Shown here: positions 16,908 to 25,848 of the stretch, piece by piece | Numbering within the stretch: position 1 is the stretch's first letter | Layout: every line of letters starts with the position of its first letter | NCBI GenBank assembly: GCA_049840935.1 | Contig: JASGJA010000025.1 | Coordinates: forward strand, 1 to 64,000 | Source: Mesorhizobium_G sp049840935 | GTDB taxonomy: Bacteria; Pseudomonadota; Alphaproteobacteria; Rhizobiales; Rhizobiaceae | Length of the DNA stretch: 64,000 nt | Direction of reading: 5' to 3' | The notes under the pieces: model-generated | Seen by the model: only the letters and a program-made list of their open reading frames with translations | Database searches by the model: none | Told to the model about the DNA's origin: nothing | Translations under genes and position numbers: made by a program

Positions 16908-18413
16908 ATGTCGGATCATATCGATGGCCCCCGGACGATCAGCGATCCTTCCGCCGACATCACGGACCTGTTCGCCTTCACGAGTCCTGAAGATCCGTCG
17001 CGCACCGTCGTCGCGCTCGACGTCTTTCCCGGTGCGGGTGCCGAAGCCATCTTCTCCAATGCGGTCGATCATTCGATCGCCATTCGTCGCGTGACCATCG
17101 CCGGGACAGGAGACTCGGCGAAATTCCAGACCGAGGACCAGGACCTCGTTCGCTTGACCTGCCGCTTCGGTGTCCTGGAACGCTCCGCCCCGGATGTGCG
17201 TCCGGTACAGCGGGGTACCTGCATGCTCCCCGACGGGAGCACGCTCACCGTCACCGTGAATGACGAGAAGGGCGCAACCAGCCCCGATGGCCGCTTCCGT
17301 ATCTTTGCCGGATTGCGGTCGGACCCGTTCTACCTCGCATGGAACATCGGGACCATGCAGAAGCTGCCGAACCTGCTGCTGCATGACAACGTGCTGTCGA
17401 TCGTGATCGAATTCGACACGGGCCATGTGCTCGATCCCGACAATGGCTCGCTCTTCGGTGTCGTGGCCGAAACCGTGCCGATCCCGAGCCCCGGCATTCC
17501 CATCGGGCCCGTACCGGCGCGCATCGACTGGATCGGCCGGCCGGAGCAGACGAACATCCGCCTCAACCCGATCGGCAAGGGCGGGCTCGATCTGCGGGAT
17601 CTGTGGAACCAGCAGACCCCGTTTGCGGTCGCGCCAGAGGTCGGGCCGCTTTTCCTGCAACGGCTGAAGGACAGCTTCGCGCGCTATGACATGATGGACG
17701 GGCACGTCGACTGGACCCCGGTTGCTCTCACCGCGAACGCCAGCGTCTTCTTCGACGATTTCCTGCTCTTCGACCCCACTAGGCCGATTACCGATGCGAG
17801 CCATCTGGAGATCGAGAAGAGCACGATCAACGGTCATGCTTACCAAACCGGTGGCGGGCGCACGGTCGATGCAAACTGCATCGATATCTTGATGACATGG
17901 CTCGTCAACAAGGATCGCGAGTTCCTGCAGGGGGGCGCGACCGGCGCGACCAAGCCCGGAACCAAAGTGTTTCCCTATCTCGCTTCGCCCAATACGGAGT
18001 TGCAGGTGGTCGTTGAACGCGTCGATCTCGCAGCACCCCCCGACCAGGTGTGGGCGCTGCTCGGCCAGTTCGACGCCAAATGGCATCCGCTCGTCGGAAG
18101 GGTCCAACTCACGGGTGAGGGTGTGGGGCAGCTCCGAACCGTGGAGACTGTCGACGGCAAGACGATTATCGAGCGCCTCGACGCCATGGATGAGGCTAAC
18201 CGGTCCTACAGTTACACCGGCATTTCCGGGATACCCGCCTCTGACTACACCGGTACGCTCACCGTCAGCCCGAAGGGTAGTGGCTGCACCGTGGAATGGC
18301 GTGCGCAGTTCCTGGCTAACGACCAGGCTACACTCATCGTCAAACTGATAGTGACCACCCTGTTACAGGTCGGGGTCAACAGCCTGCCGCCCCGCTTCGG
18401 GGCGATGAAGTGA
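16908..18413 (+). CDS. DUF4331 protein fused to a C-terminal SRPBCC domain
   Basis: A 501-residue protein. Residues 1 to about 350 match the DUF4331 pattern: SDHIDGPRTISDPSADITDLFAF at the start, GRFRIFAGLRSDPFYL, and further paired Asp/Asn motifs of the beta-propeller-like fold. From about 360 to 500 there is an SRPBCC/START-like domain of the polyketide-cyclase type (VVVERVDLAAPPDQVWALLGQF, then WHPLVGRV and a C-terminal long helix), which normally forms a hydrophobic ligand pocket. DUF4331 proteins usually end before such a domain, so the fusion is uncommon in my experience. No signal peptide is visible, although the preceding gene product is exported. Only 5 bases separate it from the cytochrome gene and the next start overlaps its stop. 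Confidence 0.82.
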   Translation: MSDHIDGPRTISDPSADITDLFAFTSPEDPSRTVVALDVFPGAGAEAIFSNAVDHSIAIRRVTIAGTGDSAKFQTEDQDLVRLTCRFGVLERSAPDVRPVQRGTCMLPDGSTLTVTVNDEKGATSPDGRFRIFAGLRSDPFYLAWNIGTMQKLPNLLLHDNVLSIVIEFDTGHVLDPDNGSLFGVVAETVPIPSPGIPIGPVPARIDWIGRPEQTNIRLNPIGKGGLDLRDLWNQQTPFAVAPEVGPLFLQRLKDSFARYDMMDGHVDWTPVALTANASVFFDDFLLFDPTRPITDASHLEIEKSTINGHAYQTGGGRTVDANCIDILMTWLVNKDREFLQGGATGATKPGTKVFPYLASPNTELQVVVERVDLAAPPDQVWALLGQFDAKWHPLVGRVQLTGEGVGQLRTVETVDGKTIIERLDAMDEANRSYSYTGISGIPASDYTGTLTVSPKGSGCTVEWRAQFLANDQATLIVKLIVTTLLQVGVNSLPPRFGAMK

Positions 18414-19472
18414 CCGCGGCCATGACCATCGACGGCTATCGCTACACGGTTACCGACGCGGAAATTGCCCTCGTCAACCTGCGGAACGCGCGGAGCCGCT
18501 CCTGGGGCCGGTTTATGCGAGATCCGAAGCGCGCAGGTTCTGCCGAGCGGATCGTCGAGGAAGAGCAGTTCACCCTGCAATTCACCGGTGATATCACGAA
18601 CTCTCGAGCGACTCGAGGCACTCGCGGAGGCACTCGCGCGATGCGATCCGGCTTCGGCGCGCACGGCGCTGGTCCAAGCTCAGATCGCATCGACCGCGCA
18701 CCGTTTCACTGACGCGCGCCGCCATCTCGCCGACGCCCGGGAACGCGGGGGGCCGGAGGAGCAGATCGCGCGCCAGGAGCTTACCGTTGATCAGGCCTGC
18801 GGGGCGCGGTTGGACTCCGTGCTCACCGCGCGAAGTGAGGCGGCGGAAGCAAGCGGTCGCCTCGAGGATCTGGTCCCGCTCGGCGCTTTGTTGGCGGACA
18901 TGGGCCGTTTCGACGAAGCTGATGATGTCTATAAGCGGGCGCTCGCCGCATACGATGATGTGTCGCCGTTTCCGTTGGCTTGGACCTGCTTCCAGCTTGG
19001 AATGCTGTGGGGAGAGCTTGCGTCGGAGCCCGACCCGTCTCGTGCCACCCGCTGGTATAGGCGCGCGCTTGAGTACGTATCAGGGTATGTGAAGGCACGC
19101 GTGCATCTGGCCGAGATCGTCACTGAAGATGGCGACCTCGCGGAAGCGGAGGCGCTGCTTGTGCCCGTTCTTGAAAGCGGCGACCCCGAAGTTGCATGGC
19201 GACTTGCAGATGTGTTCGCGAAGCAGGGCAAGGATGAGCAAGCCGCCGCGCAGCTTAACGCTGCGCGGGTGGGCTTTGAGGCGCTCCTCGCCCGACATCC
19301 AATGGCATTCGCCGACCACGCAGCAGAGTTTTATGCCGGCAGCGGTGGCAGCCTTGCGCGCGCCCTCGAGCTTGCGCGCGCCAACGCCGCCAACCGGCCA
19401 ACACGACGAGCCGTTGCGCAGGCGGATTCCCTGCACTTGCGGCTCACGATGTCACAAGGTCGCCCCACATGA
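18410..19472 (+). pseudogene. TPR-repeat protein with a frameshift
   Basis: Two reading frames join to make one protein. Frame one starts at the GTG at 18410 (overlapping the DUF4331 stop) or the ATG at 18422 and runs MTIDGYRYTVTDAEIALVNLRN to QFTGDI. Frame two picks up at about 18600 with RTLERLEALAEALARCDP and continues to 19472 as a helical TPR protein (ADARERGGPEEQIARQE, MGRFDEADDVYKRALAAY, DPSRATRWYRRALEYV, DGDLAEAEALLVPVLE). One base is lost or gained around 18596-18610, inside a repetitive ctcgag/ggcactcgc stretch. It may be a sequencing error or a true lesion. The intact protein would have about 350 residues and four or five TPRs, probably a scaffold for the redox operon. Confidence 0.7.
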
Positions 19473-19705
19473 AGATAGCGCGCCGAACGTTCTTCCTGGG
19501 TACCGGCGCCTTCATAGCGGCGCCGGCACTGGCCGATCTTTCGGCACCAAGGGTCAACTTTGCTCTAGCGCCTTCGATAGAACCAGATGTCGAACGTTCA
19601 GGCGAACTCATCTTCAAGATCGACGGATGGAGCGTTTGCGAGCCGGGTGCACGCGACGAGATCTGGCTCACAGCCGATCGATCGTGGCGCATCGCTTGGC
19701 GTTGA
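19469..19705 (+). CDS. small Tat-exported protein of the DUF4331 operon
   Basis: A 78-residue protein whose start overlaps the stop of the TPR gene by four bases (ATGA). The N-terminus has a twin-arginine motif (ARRTFFLGTG) followed by a short hydrophobic segment ending APALA at about residue 24. The mature part is only about 54 residues, with a single cysteine in DGWSVCEPG and a tryptophan-rich end (EIWLTADRSWRIAWR). Tat export usually means folding or cofactor loading in the cytoplasm, or export as a partner of a larger subunit. With one Cys it could bind a metal or a haem partner. No family is recognised. Confidence 0.65.
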   Translation: MKIARRTFFLGTGAFIAAPALADLSAPRVNFALAPSIEPDVERSGELIFKIDGWSVCEPGARDEIWLTADRSWRIAWR

Positions 19706-19885
19706 GACATCCGCTATGCACAGTTCGATCAAGCCGACCATTAACGGAGCACCGTGAGCCGGCCCAGTTGATGTGCAAACGGTTTGATCGGCTTCGACCC
19801 ATTGCATGGCTGACGTACTTGTGATGTCAATATAGCGGAATAGCGGACGTGGTTGTCGAGTCCGACAACCCAAGGAGATGCCCCA

Positions 19886-20509
19886 ATGATATATCGTCTA
19901 TCAGCCTTGGCTGGCGCAGTGATTGCCGCCATCATGCTGACAACGCCAGCTCATTCATTGACGATGCAGGAATGCAGCGCGAAGTACAATGCGGCGAAGG
20001 ATGCCGACTTGCTGGATGGTATGACGTGGAATGATTTCCGTAAGGCAGAATGCGGCCCGGATGCCAGCCCGACAATCACGCGGAAGAAGTCGGCAGCCAA
20101 GCTGTCCGGCGATGGCGCAACCGCCAAGGGGCTATCTATGTCCGCGTGCAGCGACAGGTATCAGGCAGCGAAGAGCGCAGGAACGCTGCGGGGCATGAAG
20201 TGGAACGACTTTCGCAAGACACAATGTGGCGCAGGTGCCGATGATGACGACACTGTGCCTAGCTTCGACGAAGCGACCTACACCAACGAGCCGGAGCAAC
20301 CGACAATCCGTGCGCCTCGCGGAGTGCGCTTTCCGTCGGCAATCGCCCGGAAATATTCAAACGAAAACCCCGGTAAGGCACGGCTGCATACGTGCCTTGA
20401 CCAGTACTATGCCAACAAGGATGCAGACTCGCTAGGCGGCCTTCGCTGGATTCAAAAGGGCGGCGGCTATTATAGCCTTTGCAATGCAAGGCTGAGGCAG
20501 GGATCGTAA
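19886..20509 (+). CDS. secreted protein with three Cys-bracketed repeats
   Basis: A 207-residue exported protein. The ATG at 19886 is preceded by AAGGAG at 19872-19877 and begins a signal peptide (YRLSALAGAVIAAIMLTTPAHS). The mature protein has three copies of a roughly 30-residue unit with one Cys at each end: CSAKYNAAKDADLLDGMTWN...C, CSDRYQAAKSAGTLRGMKWN...C and CLDQYYANKDADSLGGLRW...C. Each unit pairs a helical KYxAAKxA segment with a GMxWNDFRK turn, so one disulphide per unit is likely. The linkers are acidic (DDDD at about 133). Similar Cys-repeat proteins occur in Rhizobiales without known function. Confidence 0.72.
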   Translation: MIYRLSALAGAVIAAIMLTTPAHSLTMQECSAKYNAAKDADLLDGMTWNDFRKAECGPDASPTITRKKSAAKLSGDGATAKGLSMSACSDRYQAAKSAGTLRGMKWNDFRKTQCGAGADDDDTVPSFDEATYTNEPEQPTIRAPRGVRFPSAIARKYSNENPGKARLHTCLDQYYANKDADSLGGLRWIQKGGGYYSLCNARLRQGS

Positions 20510-20802
20510 AAAATACCCTGGCCTGGCCATCAGAGAGATCGGTAGTGTTCAGCGACCAGGAGCCATGGAGGGGCGAGTCGTATCTGATGGGCTTTCAGAC
20601 AAAGGTGCGGGAAATGACAGCTGGAGCTAGATGTCACCGAAATCCGGGGCGCAATCATATAGAAACAATGACGCGGCAATCTTTGCTTGAATCGGTGTTC
20701 GGGCGTCGCAAAAAGGAGGAACCCCTGCGAGAGCGCCCAAACCTCAGCCACGGCACTGCCGTGAACGATGGCCATCGTTCAGCTGCCAGTTTTTTCGCAT
20801 AC
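20510..20802. other. intergenic spacer, nothing identified
   Basis: About 290 bases between the stop of the Cys-repeat protein gene and the stop of the cytochrome c gene. The genes converge here, so a terminator is expected, but I see no strong hairpin with a T-tract and no coding sequence that I can support. Confidence 0.5.
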
Positions 20803-22131
20803 CTACCGCATCTGCAGCACGATGGGATTGATGCTGGCGGAACCTGTTTGCTCACGCAGAGCCTTGACTTCTCGGGGTTTCACAGTCCCGCCATAGTTGC
20901 CCCAGGAGGAGCGTATATAGGTCAGTACGTCGGCGATTTCCTGATCGGACAATTGCGTCCGGAAAGGAGGCATACGGTAGGCGTCGGGAATTCCGGCCGT
21001 GACCACGCGGCCAGACCCGTTCAGCGTCACGTTGATCTGTGAAGCGTTTTCGTCCACGAGTGACGAGACCGCACCTGCCAACGGCGGGATCCACTGGTTG
21101 TGTCCTCGTCCATCGGGACCATGGCAGAAGCTGCACTTGGCGGCGAAGGTCTTCGCTCCCGGCCGGGTGTGATCGGGAGAGGTCTGCACAAATTGCCATT
21201 GCGGACCATCGCGGACCGGATCGCCCGGCAAAGACTTGAGATAGTAGCTAATTGCCCGTAAGTCCTCATCCGTCATGAACTGAAGCGAGTTGTTGTAGGC
21301 TTCCGTCATCGAGCCGAAGACAACCGTATGCTTGTTCCGGCCGTTCTTGAGGAACTGGAAGATATCGTCCTCGCTCCAGCGGCCGAGACCAGTATTGTGA
21401 TCCTGGCGCAGACTTGGGGCGTACCATCCGTCGAGAAGTGCGCCGGAAAGATAAAGCGGGCTGCCCTCGTCCAGGGCTTTTTCGTTCATGGTGATAGCAC
21501 GCGGAGTATGACAACTGCCGCAGTGTCCCGCTGCCTGCACGAGATAGGCGCCCTGGTTCCACTCATCATCGCGCTCGGGCTTCTGCACGTAGCTGCCGCC
21601 TCCGGTGAAGACGAGATTCCAGAGTGCCAACGGCCAGCGCATGTTCATCGGCCACGCGATCTCGGACTCTCGATTGGGCTGTTCGGCTGCCGGAACGCCG
21701 TAAATGAAGAAGGCGTAGAGAGCGCGGACGTCATCGTCATTCATCTTCACATAGGAAGGATACGGCATCGCCGGGTAGAGACGACGGCCATCGCGTGCCA
21801 CGCCCTGGCGCACGGCACGATCAAAATCGGCAAGGCTGTACTCTCCGATGCCGGTTCGCCGGTCCGGGGTTATGTTCGTCGCGAAAATCGAGCCGAGCGG
21901 CGTGCCCATTTCAAGGCCACCCACAAAAGGCTTGCTTTCGGGAAGGCTATGGCAAGCGACACAGTCGGCCTGCCGGGCCACATATTCGCCGCGCAGCACC
22001 AGTTCTTGCGGCGCCGCTTCCATGGCGGCAACACCATCGAACGGGGAGGATGGCGTTCGCGTGACAAACCAGGACATCACGCCTGCACCAACGACGAAGA
22101 TGAAGAGGAGAACGAGGAGAGCTTTCTTCAA
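20803..22131 (-). CDS. tri-haem cytochrome c subunit of a molybdenum hydroxylase
   Basis: A 442-residue membrane-anchored cytochrome c. One N-terminal hydrophobic helix (about residues 3-22) is followed by three cytochrome c domains with haem motifs C57-V-A-C60-H61, C204-G-S-C207-H208 and C333-S-F-C336-H337. This architecture matches the cytochrome subunits of membrane-bound alcohol/aldehyde and isoquinoline-type dehydrogenases, which pass electrons from the catalytic subunits to ubiquinone or an oxidase at the periplasmic face. It lies about 160 bases downstream of the molybdopterin subunit gene on the same strand, completing a three-subunit enzyme. Confidence 0.9.
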   Translation of the reverse strand: MKKALLVLLFIFVVGAGVMSWFVTRTPSSPFDGVAAMEAAPQELVLRGEYVARQADCVACHSLPESKPFVGGLEMGTPLGSIFATNITPDRRTGIGEYSLADFDRAVRQGVARDGRRLYPAMPYPSYVKMNDDDVRALYAFFIYGVPAAEQPNRESEIAWPMNMRWPLALWNLVFTGGGSYVQKPERDDEWNQGAYLVQAAGHCGSCHTPRAITMNEKALDEGSPLYLSGALLDGWYAPSLRQDHNTGLGRWSEDDIFQFLKNGRNKHTVVFGSMTEAYNNSLQFMTDEDLRAISYYLKSLPGDPVRDGPQWQFVQTSPDHTRPGAKTFAAKCSFCHGPDGRGHNQWIPPLAGAVSSLVDENASQINVTLNGSGRVVTAGIPDAYRMPPFRTQLSDQEIADVLTYIRSSWGNYGGTVKPREVKALREQTGSASINPIVLQMR

Positions 22132-22289
22132 GGACGATCCATCCTGCGACTGTCAGTGCTTGCCAAGAATGTACTTCCAACGAACGAAGGCGACGCAGTC
22201 ACCGGTAGACTTCCTTTAGAGTTCTGCTTCCGGCGCGCGAATGGCGGGTGCAGAGGCTTTTTTCAACAGCCGTCGCCCTCGTACCTGAT

Positions 22290-24554
22290 CTAGGTTTTAA
22301 ACGTGTAGTGAGAGAGCGGCATGCTGCGGACGCGCTGCCCCGTCAGCGTCGAGACGGCGTTGGCGACCGCCGGAGGAATGGCGGGCAGACCAGGCTCGCC
22401 GATACCCCCCATTTTTTCGCCGCTTTCGACGATGCGTACATGAACGCGCGGCATCCGGTCCGGTGGGAGGATCTGGTAGAGATCGTAGTTGCGCGCGAGC
22501 GGCTCGCCATTCTCGTAGATGGCCTCTTCGAGGAGAAGCTGGGAAAGACCCAAAGCGACCGCAGAGTTGACCTGGGCCTCGATGATCGCCGGATTGACGA
22601 TGCTGCCCGGATCGATCGCCTGCCAGACGTCGTGGACAACGACCTCGCCACCTTGGATGGAGACCTCGGCGATCGCCGCCGTATGGCTGCCAAAGGGGGA
22701 TGCCATGGCCACACCGCGGGCGCGGGGCGTTCCGTCTTCTGCCACGAAGGGTCCCCGCTTCCAGCCGCCCGAAAGCTCACCGACCGCTTTGAGGAGGTTG
22801 CTTAGGCGCTCGTTGTCCTTGAGAAGCCTCAGCCGCATTTCGTAGGGATCCTGCTTCCCCTGATCGGCCAGTTCATCCAGGAAGCTTTCATAGAAGAAGT
22901 CGTTCATCGAATTGCCAACCGAACGCCAGTAGGCGATCATGGTCGGATTTTCCACATAGACCTGAGCAATGCGATGGTTGGGAATGGCATAGGCCTTTCC
23001 GGTGAGACCTTCCACGGCGCTCTCGTCGAGCCTGTCATCGCTATGACCAGAGATCCCTTCGGTCGCTCCCTCGCATACGCTAATTGCCTCGATGGCAATG
23101 GGCATGCCGCTGCCGTCGACCGCACCGCGGAAGCGCACCGCCGCCATTGGCCGCAGGGGATCGCGCAGGAACTCCTCCTCGCGCGTCCAGATCACCTTGA
23201 CCGGGCGCCCGACCTCGCTGCTGAGTTGAACGGCCTGGGTATATGGGCTGGCTGCTGTATAGAGGAAGTGCCGGCCGAAGAAGCCGCCCAGAAACGAACT
23301 GTGGATCGCAACTTTTGACGGATCGAGGCCTGTGCGCTTGGCGATGTCCGCCTGGAATTGCTCCGGAGCCTGATTAGGCAGCCAGACTTCCAGGCTCCCG
23401 TCTTCATTGAAGCGCGCGAGCGCGGATGGCGGCTCAAGCTGCGCATGATGAACGTACTGCGAGCGGTATGTCGCGGAAACAACGTTTCTGGCCGCCGCCA
23501 GCGCCTGCTCGATATTGCCCGCGTTCTCTGCGTCCTTGCCCTTCCCCCTCTCGTTTGCAAGGCGGTCGGAGAAGACTGCGGTCGAAAAGTCGGAAGGCAT
23601 GTTGCGGGCGCCCGGCATGATCGGATCGGCGCCTGGTTCGCGCCATATGACCTGAAGCGCCTCGACGGCGCGCTTGGCCACCCACCACCGTTCGGCGACC
23701 ACGGCAACTGCACCGGGCAAGCGATGCACGGAGTGCACTCCTGTCATGGCTTTGACTTGGTCTTCATTGCGGATGCTCTTGACATCCTGGCCGAGCCGCG
23801 GCGCGTGCTGGACGGCGGCATGCAACATGCCGTCCACCTTACAGTCGATGGTGTAAACGGCCTTGCCAACCGACTTCTCATGAATATCGAGGCGAGCGAT
23901 CGGCTTGCCGATCCATCGGAACTGATTGCGGTCCTTGAGGGTCACACTATCAGCCGTCGGTACCGGTAGATCCATCGCGTCGGCTGCGACGTCACCATAG
24001 AACAGCGAGCGACCCGATGCAGCATGGATGACCTTGCCGGGCTCGGTCTTAAGTTCTTCGAGCGGCACGCCGAGACGCACCACCGCCGCCTGGAGGATCA
24101 TGCGGCGGGCCGACGCTCCAAGGCGCCGCATGGTTTCGTAACTCAGACGAACGGACATGCTGCCGCCAGTGATGCGCATGCCGCCGAGAATGATGAGATA
24201 GTCCGGACCCGCCGGCGCGTTTTCGACGACAAATGACGCCGGATCCATGTCCAGCTCTTCGCCAACGATCTGCGCCATCGCGGTGAAGACGCCCTGGCCG
24301 CCTTCGACGAACGGGCTCATAAGACGCACGGTGTTGTCCGGCCGAATCTCGAGAAATGCCGGCACCCGCGTGCTTGCAGCGATGGCGGCAGGTTGCTGGG
24401 CGCCAGCCGGGCGCAGCGGAATGCCGAGCCCGATGACCAGCGCCCCGGCAGTCATGCCTAGCGAAGACAGGAGAAACCCTCGCCGCGAGAGGTTAATGGG
24501 CGGCCCGTTCGGTAGATCCGTCGTTGTGAGGAAGTTATGACTCAGCTCGTTCAT
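22290..24554 (-). CDS. molybdopterin-binding subunit of xanthine dehydrogenase-family enzyme (IorB/aldehyde dehydrogenase-like)
   Basis: A 754-residue catalytic subunit with a Tat signal (LSRRGFLLSSLGM, Arg24-Arg25), so the cofactor-loaded protein is exported. The family pattern is present: an EGGQGVFTAM block early on, GRHFLYTAA in the middle, and the catalytic glutamate in GIGEPGLP (Glu720) near the C-terminus. Single-polypeptide Tat-exported members of this family include isoquinoline 1-oxidoreductase beta subunits and aldehyde dehydrogenases that hydroxylate or oxidise small organics. The ATG at 24554 follows GGAGGC, and it overlaps the stop of the 2Fe-2S subunit gene by four bases. The longer frame on the same strand has no support. 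Substrate unknown. Confidence 0.92.
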   Translation of the reverse strand: MNELSHNFLTTTDLPNGPPINLSRRGFLLSSLGMTAGALVIGLGIPLRPAGAQQPAAIAASTRVPAFLEIRPDNTVRLMSPFVEGGQGVFTAMAQIVGEELDMDPASFVVENAPAGPDYLIILGGMRITGGSMSVRLSYETMRRLGASARRMILQAAVVRLGVPLEELKTEPGKVIHAASGRSLFYGDVAADAMDLPVPTADSVTLKDRNQFRWIGKPIARLDIHEKSVGKAVYTIDCKVDGMLHAAVQHAPRLGQDVKSIRNEDQVKAMTGVHSVHRLPGAVAVVAERWWVAKRAVEALQVIWREPGADPIMPGARNMPSDFSTAVFSDRLANERGKGKDAENAGNIEQALAAARNVVSATYRSQYVHHAQLEPPSALARFNEDGSLEVWLPNQAPEQFQADIAKRTGLDPSKVAIHSSFLGGFFGRHFLYTAASPYTQAVQLSSEVGRPVKVIWTREEEFLRDPLRPMAAVRFRGAVDGSGMPIAIEAISVCEGATEGISGHSDDRLDESAVEGLTGKAYAIPNHRIAQVYVENPTMIAYWRSVGNSMNDFFYESFLDELADQGKQDPYEMRLRLLKDNERLSNLLKAVGELSGGWKRGPFVAEDGTPRARGVAMASPFGSHTAAIAEVSIQGGEVVVHDVWQAIDPGSIVNPAIIEAQVNSAVALGLSQLLLEEAIYENGEPLARNYDLYQILPPDRMPRVHVRIVESGEKMGGIGEPGLPAIPPAVANAVSTLTGQRVRSMPLSHYTFKT

Positions 24555-25012
24555 AGCTTCGCCTCCTTGCGGCCGGCGGCGTCGTTCACCGCGGCCTTGA
24601 TGGCATTGTAGGTTCCGCAGCGACAAAGATTGATCATGGCCGCCGCGATGTCGTCCTCGGACGGATTGGGCGTCTGTTTGAGAAGCGCCGTCGCAGCCAT
24701 GACCTGGCCGGACTGGCAGTATCCGCATTGCGGAACCTGATGGGAAATCCAGGCGCTGACAACGCGTTTGCCGACCTCATCGGCCTCAATCGCTTCTATG
24801 GTGGTGATCGACGCGCCAGCGACGCTTTCCACCGGCGTTACGCAGGACCGTGCCACTTGTCCATCGACAAGGACTGTGCAGGCGCCGCATTGCGCGAGAC
24901 CACACCCATATTTGGTCCCGGTCATGCCAAGATCGTCCCGCAATACCCACAGAAGTGGAGTGTCGCGATCGGCCTCGACCTCGTGCGTCTTGCCATTGAT
25001 GGTTAGGTACAT
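24551..25012 (-). CDS. 2Fe-2S subunit of xanthine dehydrogenase-family enzyme (IorA-like)
   Basis: A 153-residue iron-sulphur subunit. The plant-ferredoxin cluster is ligated by C37, C42, C45 and C57 (GCGLAQCGAC...C) and the second, alpha-helical cluster by C96, C99, C130 and C132 (QCGYCQSGQ...CRCGTY). Both are complete. It carries electrons from the molybdopterin centre to the cytochrome subunit. It is the first gene of the minus-strand operon, with GGAG a few bases before the ATG at 25012. It lacks its own signal and is probably carried out through the membrane with the Tat-bearing large subunit. Confidence 0.95.
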   Translation of the reverse strand: MYLTINGKTHEVEADRDTPLLWVLRDDLGMTGTKYGCGLAQCGACTVLVDGQVARSCVTPVESVAGASITTIEAIEADEVGKRVVSAWISHQVPQCGYCQSGQVMAATALLKQTPNPSEDDIAAAMINLCRCGTYNAIKAAVNDAAGRKEAKL

Positions 25013-25152
25013 GGGTTAACTCCTCAGTCATTCGCAGCAAGATCACGAAACTTTCTTACAAACACGCCGATATTCGCCCAACTATAGCAAACGGGACATC
25101 AGGCAATATAACCAGTTGCTCGTAGAGGAGGAACTGTTGATTTCATCTGAGA

Positions 25153-25338
25153 GCTGACTGGGGTCAGCTTGACGGTCCCTGGGGAACCGGTGCGATTGAA
25201 GCGCTCAAAAGAACAGCGCTTCGGAAGGTGTTCGACAAAAAGAAAAATGCCTTTATCTATACTTGGGATAAAATCGCGCTGGGCGTGATTGCCGGGCTTT
25301 TGGTTATAATTCTGGGATCATATTTCGGTTTCGGCTAG
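25153..25338 (+). pseudogene. possible remnant of a small single-span membrane protein
   Basis: A frame without a start codon reads ADWGQLDGPWGTGAIEALKR, then a basic stretch, and ends in a clear transmembrane helix (KIALGVIAGLLVIILGSYFGFG-stop, stop at 25336-25338). An in-frame stop lies just upstream, and no ATG or GTG is available within the frame, so this is either a decayed gene, a gene with an indel near its 5' end, or one using an unusual start. Confidence 0.35.
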
Positions 25339-25848
25339 AACCTCAGACGCTTAATCACAGTGGCCTGTCGCGGTGATCCAATGGTAAAGCACAGGTCTTT
25401 CCACCCTCGTTCAACAGGACACGAACAAAATTTACTCCCACAAGCACGCTGGTGAGGCCAAAAAGCGGTCTCATTTCCTGGGATCTGAGCATCCCTGATA
25501 GTGAGGACGTCACCTGGGTGGAGTACTGAGAAAGCGGTCGTTCTTCTTCCGACCTTAATCTCTGTCGTCCCAGGTCGCTGGCGGTTTCACAAGAGCCGCC
25601 GGTTCCGGGGCACCCAACTGTCGACTGGTCCAGGGACTGACTCCGGGCGGACCGCTTTCCGGCGTTGAGGTCGAATAGCTGTCGTCACGCGCGGCTGACC
25701 GCATCGGCGGGTTCTGCCTGTGAAAACGGGGCTTTTTGAGTTTGCTAAGCATACCCAAAATCCATCTTTTCTTACTGCTGCGGTTTTCCCGATTTCTCTC
25801 TATGATCCATAGTCGGAATGATCTTTGCTAAAGGCGGACGGTTTTCAG
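25339..25848. other. intergenic region, no gene supported
   Basis: About 500 bases upstream of the EF-hand gene. A 67-codon minus-strand frame at 25555-25758 is Pro/Ser/Arg-rich and shows no domain. Nothing else was identified. Confidence 0.45.

Noticed and set aside
16599..18107. 502-codon minus-strand frame
   Set aside because: It is antisense to the cytochrome and DUF4331 genes in GC-rich DNA; composition and lack of domains show that it is a shadow.
21328..22293. 321-codon plus-strand frame
   Set aside because: Antisense to the tri-haem cytochrome gene, whose three CxxCH motifs prove the other strand.
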